DNA of 64,000 nucleotides from positions 414,825 to 478,824 of the forward strand of contig AUYT01000001.1 in NCBI GenBank assembly GCA_000447245.1. Direction: 5' to 3'. Under the pieces are notes generated by a model. It worked only from the letters and a program-made list of their open reading frames with translations, had not been told where the DNA came from and did no database searches. This DNA is from a candidate division Zixibacteria bacterium RBG-1. GTDB taxonomy: Bacteria > Zixibacteria > MSB-5A5 > DSPP01 > RBG-1. Of this stretch, positions 60,001-64,000 are shown one piece after another. Every line of letters begins with the position of its first letter. Position 1 is the first letter of the stretch. The position numbers were made by a program, and so were the translations under genes.

Positions 60001-60533
60001 ACCAGATTTGATTTTTTCCAGCTTTGAATTTTAGCCACCAATTTATTATAAACCCACCCAGCCAACCAGCCAATTATAAAAGGAAAAGCCAGTGAAGAAA
60101 AAAATCTGACCAGGGCAATCTGCGAGCCCAGGATGGGCATCTCCCAGACCAGAAAGCGATTTATCCCAATCAAAGACCAGGCCGCGATGTAAGTTGTAAT
60201 CGGTCCCACGCCGGCCCCTTTCGCCAGAAAAGAAGCCAATATCGGAAAATGCAGAAAAGGTCCGCCCGGAGTCAAAGAGCCAGCTACCATTCCGATTAAA
60301 AGTCCTTTGTTGCCGGAATCTTTCCCGATCCATCTGGCAATCAGTTCTGACGGCAGTAAAACTTGTAAAAATCCGGCAATAGCAAAACCCAAAAATAAAT
60401 TGGGCAAAACTTTCAGGAAAATATTCCCTCCGGCCGCAAAGCTTTCCCCTACCAAGTCAGTCCCTCCTTTGCGAAAAGCATAATAAGTCAAAGCCAGTAC
60501 CAAGATTCCCAGGATAATCCAAGAGATGTACAT
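59991..60533 (-). CDS. Small permease (half-size ArsP/UPF0718-like)
   Basis: 180 aa from the ATG at 60533, chosen because AAAGGAG lies 7 bases before it; the ATG at 60557 has no ribosome site. It has five or six membrane helices. 'FLKVLPNLFLGFAIAGFLQVLLP', 'GLLIGMVAGSLTPGGPFLHFPI' (both continuous) and 'GAGVGPITTYIAAWSLIGIN' match one half of permease families such as ArsP/UPF0718, whose full members carry two such repeats. It may work as a dimer. The substrate (metal, metalloid or organic ion) is unknown. The C-terminus 'LVPG' comes from an inserted repeat. Confidence 0.72.
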   Translation of the reverse strand: MYISWIILGILVLALTYYAFRKGGTDLVGESFAAGGNIFLKVLPNLFLGFAIAGFLQVLLPSELIARWIGKDSGNKGLLIGMVAGSLTPGGPFLHFPILASFLAKGAGVGPITTYIAAWSLIGINRFLVWEMPILGSQIALVRFFSSLAFPFIIGWLAGWVYNKLVAKIQSWKKSNLVPG

Positions 60534-60557
60534 ACGGTTGCTCCTTTGCGCTTTCAT

Positions 60558-60885
60558 TTAGCTGAATAAAATCGAAGCATTTTAGTTTTCAAATTACTAT
60601 AATTGAAAAGAATAATACACTTTGTCAAGCTAAAAGTCATTTAATGAATGAATCTTCAAGTATGTTACATAAGGGAGTAAAAAGATGTCAATAAACCGAA
60701 ACCCTTCTAATTTCCCTGCTTAATTTTTGAACAATCCGGTTTAACCCATTTGGTTACACCATGGCGTAGCCATTTAAAATCAAGCTTTTTCCAGCCCCAG
60801 TCGATATCTAAAATAGCCCGGAAATGCAAAAAAAGACTTGATTTTTCAGCCAAATCGCTTAAATTATATGATTGAGAAGGACCAG
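60558..60885. other. Intergenic stretch between the permease gene and murB
   Basis: It holds a possible minus-strand promoter for the permease (TTGACA at 60628-60623, 18 bases, AATTAT at 60604-60599). It also holds a 12-codon ORF starting 'MSINRNPSNF' at 60685 behind AAGGGAG, too short to judge. The rest, up to murB, shows no gene, RNA or hairpin that I can support. Confidence 0.4.
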
Positions 60886-61854
60886 ATGTCTCTTTTGAAG
60901 ACTGAATCAAAAAGGACCCAGACCCCAGAGCCGTTTGATATTCTGAAGCAGAAACTGGGTCAGGATTTGAAAGAAATGGTGTCGTTGGCACCCTACACCA
61001 CTTTTAGAATCGGAGGTCCGGCAGATTATTTTTACCAAGCCAGAACTCCGGAGAAGTTGATGGAAGCGGTGATGTCAGCCAAAGAATTAAACATCAACTA
61101 TTTTTTATTAGCCGGCGGGAGCAATATTTTAATCAATGACCAGGGTTTCCGGGGGCTTATCATCAGAAACGGCTGCGACAAAATAGAAGTTTCAGGAGAA
61201 AAAATTGTAGCCCAGTCCGGAGCGGTCTTGCAGGATGTGGTAGATAGTGCCTATGAAAATTCCTTGACCGGGTTTGAATTTGCCACCGGAATAAAAGGTT
61301 CTTTAGGTGGAGCGGTCTATGGCAATGCCGGGGCTTTCGGACATGCGGTGGGAGAGATTTTAAGCGGTGCGGTTCTTTTTACGGCTGCAGGAGAGATAAA
61401 AGTGGTTGACAGAGGGTATTTTGACTTCGTATATAGAGGTAGCAAATTAAAACAGTCAGGCGAGATAGTGCTGTCGGCCTCGTTTCAGCTGCAGAAGGGG
61501 AATAAAGAAGAAATAAAAAAAAAGATGGATGAAATTATGGATTTGAGAAACACCAAGCATCCCCACGAAGAAGGCTCGGCCGGCTCTTTTTTTAAAAACA
61601 TCAAATCTGCTGATGGCAGCAAAGTCACTCCGGCCGGAGTTTTGTTAGAGCAGGTGGGCGCCAAAGAATTGAAAATCGGGGACGCGGCGGTATTTTATAA
61701 ACATGCCAATATCGTGGTCAATTTGGGGAAAGCCCAAGCCAGCCAGGTCCTGACCATCGTCAGAACCATGCGGGAAAAAGTCAAAGAAAGATTTAATATT
61801 CAGCTGGAGCCGGAGGTTCTATTTTTAGACCAGTACGGCCTGGAAAAAGTATAA
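60886..61854 (+). CDS. murB: MurB, UDP-N-acetylenolpyruvoylglucosamine reductase
   Basis: 322 aa FAD enzyme that reduces enolpyruvyl-UDP-GlcNAc to UDP-MurNAc. It has 'LAPYTTFRIGGPADYFYQ', 'FLLAGGSNILINDQGFRG' and 'FATGIKGSLGGAVYGNAGAFGHAVG' (FAD-binding, continuous). 'YRGSKLK' carries the Y-R-x-S substrate loop of type II MurB, and 'HPHEEGSAGSFFKN' holds the catalytic Ser. The ATG at 60886 has GAAGGA in front; an ATG at 60868 is possible. It lies outside the dcw cluster, where it would normally sit between murC and ftsQ, and next to sprA. Confidence 0.95.
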   Translation: MSLLKTESKRTQTPEPFDILKQKLGQDLKEMVSLAPYTTFRIGGPADYFYQARTPEKLMEAVMSAKELNINYFLLAGGSNILINDQGFRGLIIRNGCDKIEVSGEKIVAQSGAVLQDVVDSAYENSLTGFEFATGIKGSLGGAVYGNAGAFGHAVGEILSGAVLFTAAGEIKVVDRGYFDFVYRGSKLKQSGEIVLSASFQLQKGNKEEIKKKMDEIMDLRNTKHPHEEGSAGSFFKNIKSADGSKVTPAGVLLEQVGAKELKIGDAAVFYKHANIVVNLGKAQASQVLTIVRTMREKVKERFNIQLEPEVLFLDQYGLEKV

Positions 61855-61915
61855 CCCTAAAAAAAGGAGGTCAAAAATATCGCCTAGTTAAAGAGAAAAA
61901 AACGGAGTAAATTTG

Positions 61916-64000
61916 ATGTCAGTGGAGTCAAGTCAAAAAACCGCCAGCAGGTGGGGTATCTTTATTCTTGGGGCGGTTATTATTTTCCTGGTGCCTAAGT
62001 TTGCCCCGGCTCAAGGGATACAGCTTAGTTTGAAGAATCCCTGCAATAACGGGTTCACCAATCATCTGACCACGCCAACTCCGGGATTATCAATTGTATT
62101 TGAATCTTTACCCTTATTAAAACCCCCGGCCAAAATCTCCCGCAAAGTTTACTGTTCCGACGACCATTGCGCAGTTTACATCAATCACAAAGTGGGGGAG
62201 ACCCAGCTTTTGGAGCCGGTAACTTTCGATTTAGGGCGATACTTAAAATATTCCAGCGAAGCCCTTTTGGAAAAAACTTGGAGAGAAAAATCTACTCAAT
62301 CCCTGGCCAAGACCCAGGATGCCAAAGGGGCCGGGAGTCTTCTGCAGTATGAAATCCCCTTTAAGTTTCCCAAACTTATTTCCAGCATCATCGGTGAAGG
62401 TGGGCCCAGCTTACAGGTCACCGGTTACCGCCGCATCAGCTTTGCCGGCCGCAGCCAGTGGATAGACGGTTTGAAATCCACCGCCACCAATAGGCAATCC
62501 AAGTTTCCTTCCCTGACCATGGAGCAGAAGTCCGCTTTTACTATCAATGGCAAGGTGGGGAGTAAAATTTCGGTCAAGGTGGACGAGGACAGCCAGAGGC
62601 AGACTGACTTAGAAAATAGAATCATAATCAGATACGCCGGGGAAGAGGATGAAATCATTCAGGCGGTCGATTTGGGGAATACCAATTTATCCATCGGGGG
62701 AGCTAATTTTGTGGGATACAGCCAGAACATTCAGGGACTCTTCGGCATCAAAGCCAAAGCCAAAGTGGGGGGAATGGATTTGACTGTAATCACCAGCCAG
62801 CAAAAAGGGGCTACTCAAAAAGACCGGTTCTTAGCCGGCGCCAAAAGAGAGCCGATTATCCGACGGGATTACGAATACTGGCCTAATACCTTCTTCTTTC
62901 TGGGAAGACCGATTCCGGTAGACAGTAATGGGGTAGACCGAACTGATGCTAATAAAAACAACAGCCGCTTCATAAGAGTAGATGGTTTTTCTGCTGGTGA
63001 CTCCATTTCCAAGATAGATGTCTTTGTGCGCAGCAGTTCAGTGCCGGATAGCAGCTCCAATCTCATGTGCCTGGCTGTAGTTAATCCAGATAGCTTGCCC
63101 GACACGTCGTCAGCGGACTTCAAAAGAAACGAAATAGAAGTTAGCAAGTTCAGGCGCTTAGATTCGGACAAATATTTTGTGGAGAAAAAGCAGTTCTGGA
63201 TAAAGTTAGCTCAAGGATTAAATCCGGAGGATGTTTTGGCGGTTTATCTGGAAATTACCCGTCCAAATAAGTCAGTTTATTATATGGGTAAACTTGACTA
63301 TGACACGATCATCTCGGGTAATGATGTTACCAATCTCTTAAAATTAATCAAGGACAATAACCCCCAACCTAATTATACAACCTGGGATTATGAATGGAAA
63401 AATGTCTATTATTTGGGAGCCACCAATATTGACAAAGACGGGTTTAAGTTAGACATCTATAAGGGGAAACCGGACGCGGAAAATCTGCAGGTAGATAAAA
63501 ACAGTCAGGGTACAATCCCAATCCCCTACATAAGAATTTTGGGTTTGGACCGGTTCGATTTGTCCGGACAACCGAATCCTGATAATTTAGTGGATTTGAG
63601 CCAGATTGACTTGTTTCAGGGATATCTCCGTTTTCCACAGTTGCAGCCCTTTGCGGCAGACACCAGCTATGCGGATACCAGCTATAACGGGATTATGGAG
63701 GATACTTTAGCGATAAAATTAGATACACTTTACAGAACCAATCTGCTTGATGTTAAAAACGCAGCCAGCCAATATTACATCTATTTTGAAGGCGCCACCC
63801 GCCAGACCGAATATTATTTAGGGCATAGCCCGATTCTGGAGGGTTCAGAAAGAGTAACTTTGAACGGCAGGGTTTTGACCCGGGGGATAGATTACAACAT
63901 ACTCTATGAGGTCGGACAAGTGGTATTTTTAAATCAGGAAATTTTGGACCCCAACGCGGAAGTCAACATAGATTACGAATACGCCCCCATCTTTCTGCCG
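61916..64000 (+). CDS. sprA: SprA-like type IX secretion outer-membrane translocon (3' end outside window)
   Basis: 695 codons are visible, with no stop before the edge. GGAG at 61904 precedes the ATG. A signal peptide ends at 'FAPAQ' (about residue 33). The block from about residue 216 ('KISVKVDEDSQRQTDLEN', then 'IRYAGEEDEIIQAVDLGNT', 'QNIQGLFGIKAKAKVG', 'ITSQQKG') follows the SprA pattern of a filament/plug segment with E-D-x-I-I-Q and L-F-G-I-K. Near the edge, 'RVTLNGRVLTRGIDYNI' plus 'VVFLNQEIL' and 'NIDYEYAP' is another SprA-type unit. In Bacteroidetes, SprA (about 2,400 aa) is the 36-strand barrel through which T9SS cargo leaves. Two cargo-like proteins lie in this window. Confidence 0.85.
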   Translation, partial: MSVESSQKTASRWGIFILGAVIIFLVPKFAPAQGIQLSLKNPCNNGFTNHLTTPTPGLSIVFESLPLLKPPAKISRKVYCSDDHCAVYINHKVGETQLLEPVTFDLGRYLKYSSEALLEKTWREKSTQSLAKTQDAKGAGSLLQYEIPFKFPKLISSIIGEGGPSLQVTGYRRISFAGRSQWIDGLKSTATNRQSKFPSLTMEQKSAFTINGKVGSKISVKVDEDSQRQTDLENRIIIRYAGEEDEIIQAVDLGNTNLSIGGANFVGYSQNIQGLFGIKAKAKVGGMDLTVITSQQKGATQKDRFLAGAKREPIIRRDYEYWPNTFFFLGRPIPVDSNGVDRTDANKNNSRFIRVDGFSAGDSISKIDVFVRSSSVPDSSSNLMCLAVVNPDSLPDTSSADFKRNEIEVSKFRRLDSDKYFVEKKQFWIKLAQGLNPEDVLAVYLEITRPNKSVYYMGKLDYDTIISGNDVTNLLKLIKDNNPQPNYTTWDYEWKNVYYLGATNIDKDGFKLDIYKGKPDAENLQVDKNSQGTIPIPYIRILGLDRFDLSGQPNPDNLVDLSQIDLFQGYLRFPQLQPFAADTSYADTSYNGIMEDTLAIKLDTLYRTNLLDVKNAASQYYIYFEGATRQTEYYLGHSPILEGSERVTLNGRVLTRGIDYNILYEVGQVVFLNQEILDPNAEVNIDYEYAPIFLP

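Noticed and set aside
60685-60723. 12-codon ORF with a fair ribosome site
   Set aside because: Too short to separate from chance; no second line of evidence.
60707-60991. Minus-strand ORF with Trp-rich end ('WGWKKLDFKWLRHGVTKW')
   Set aside because: It overlaps the murB start region, has no ribosome site, and its first half is antisense to murB; the odd Trp-rich part has no family I recognise.

Overview
The window reads as chromosome of an uncultivated-looking, moderately AT-rich, diderm bacterium. Several features point to the FCB side of the tree (Zixibacteria-, KSB1- or Marinimicrobia-like candidate phyla). Two secreted beta-propeller proteins end in FlgD-like 'Por/T9SS type A' sorting domains, the right edge carries the start of a SprA-type outer-membrane translocon gene, and there are OmpA-like and beta-barrel proteins. 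The cytochrome c maturation (Ccm) operon has the unusual Cys-type CcmE. The phylum is inferred, not proven. Genes are tightly packed, with many 4-base ATGA overlaps. I see no rRNA, tRNA, CRISPR array, prophage or transposase.

Layout. 1-6498: end of a sorted propeller protein, then a translationally coupled envelope-polysaccharide cluster (FemAB-like transferase, two GT4, a GT-C membrane glycosyltransferase, a GT2). 6652-22635: an almost complete division and cell wall (dcw) cluster, mraZ-rsmH-ftsL-ftsI-murE-murF-mraY-murD-ftsW-murG-murC-ftsQ-ftsA-ftsZ, preceded by a sigma70-like promoter and three MraZ boxes. murB is missing here and lies at 60886, next to sprA. 22664-25916: rpmB (minus), then recG, DUF366 and DUF1844 genes. 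26087-28786 (minus): M48 lipoprotein protease, methyltransferase, TolB-like propeller, small membrane protein. 28916-32841: dxr, rseP and a strongly promoted OmpA/TSP3 porin with terminator. 32870-42997: lipoprotein, mazG, valS, DUF4139, TPR protein, priA and a beta-barrel protein. 43005-44804: a relic of a second gdh 3' end, repeat elements, and gdhA with a long leader that carries a small ORF and a CRP-type palindrome. 44840-49090 (minus): PAP2 phosphatase and lepB-ccmABCDE. 49196-57643 (minus): rarA with a secreted protein of unknown function, the PQQ-propeller T9SS cargo, and lepA-lepB2. 57824-64000: zinc-ribbon/SH3 membrane protein, polytopic membrane protein, small permease, murB, and sprA running off the edge.

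How it fits together. MurB-F, MraY and MurG make the lipid II precursor (MurE has the DNPR motif of meso-diaminopimelate enzymes). FtsL, FtsI, FtsW, FtsQ, FtsA and FtsZ use it at the septum. Two signal peptidases, RseP, an M48 protease and the putative T9SS serve a complex envelope. CcmABCDE implies c-type cytochromes and respiration.

The most interesting signals outside ordinary genes are these: several families of short intergenic hairpins, some with compensatory base changes between copies, arranged as mosaics at gene ends; a 60-bp gdh relic that differs from gdhA only at synonymous positions; genes whose predicted -10 box lies exactly 6 nt before the start codon (dxr, mazG, lepA), suggesting leaderless mRNAs; the gdhA leader ORF; and the SprA homologue together with its likely cargo.
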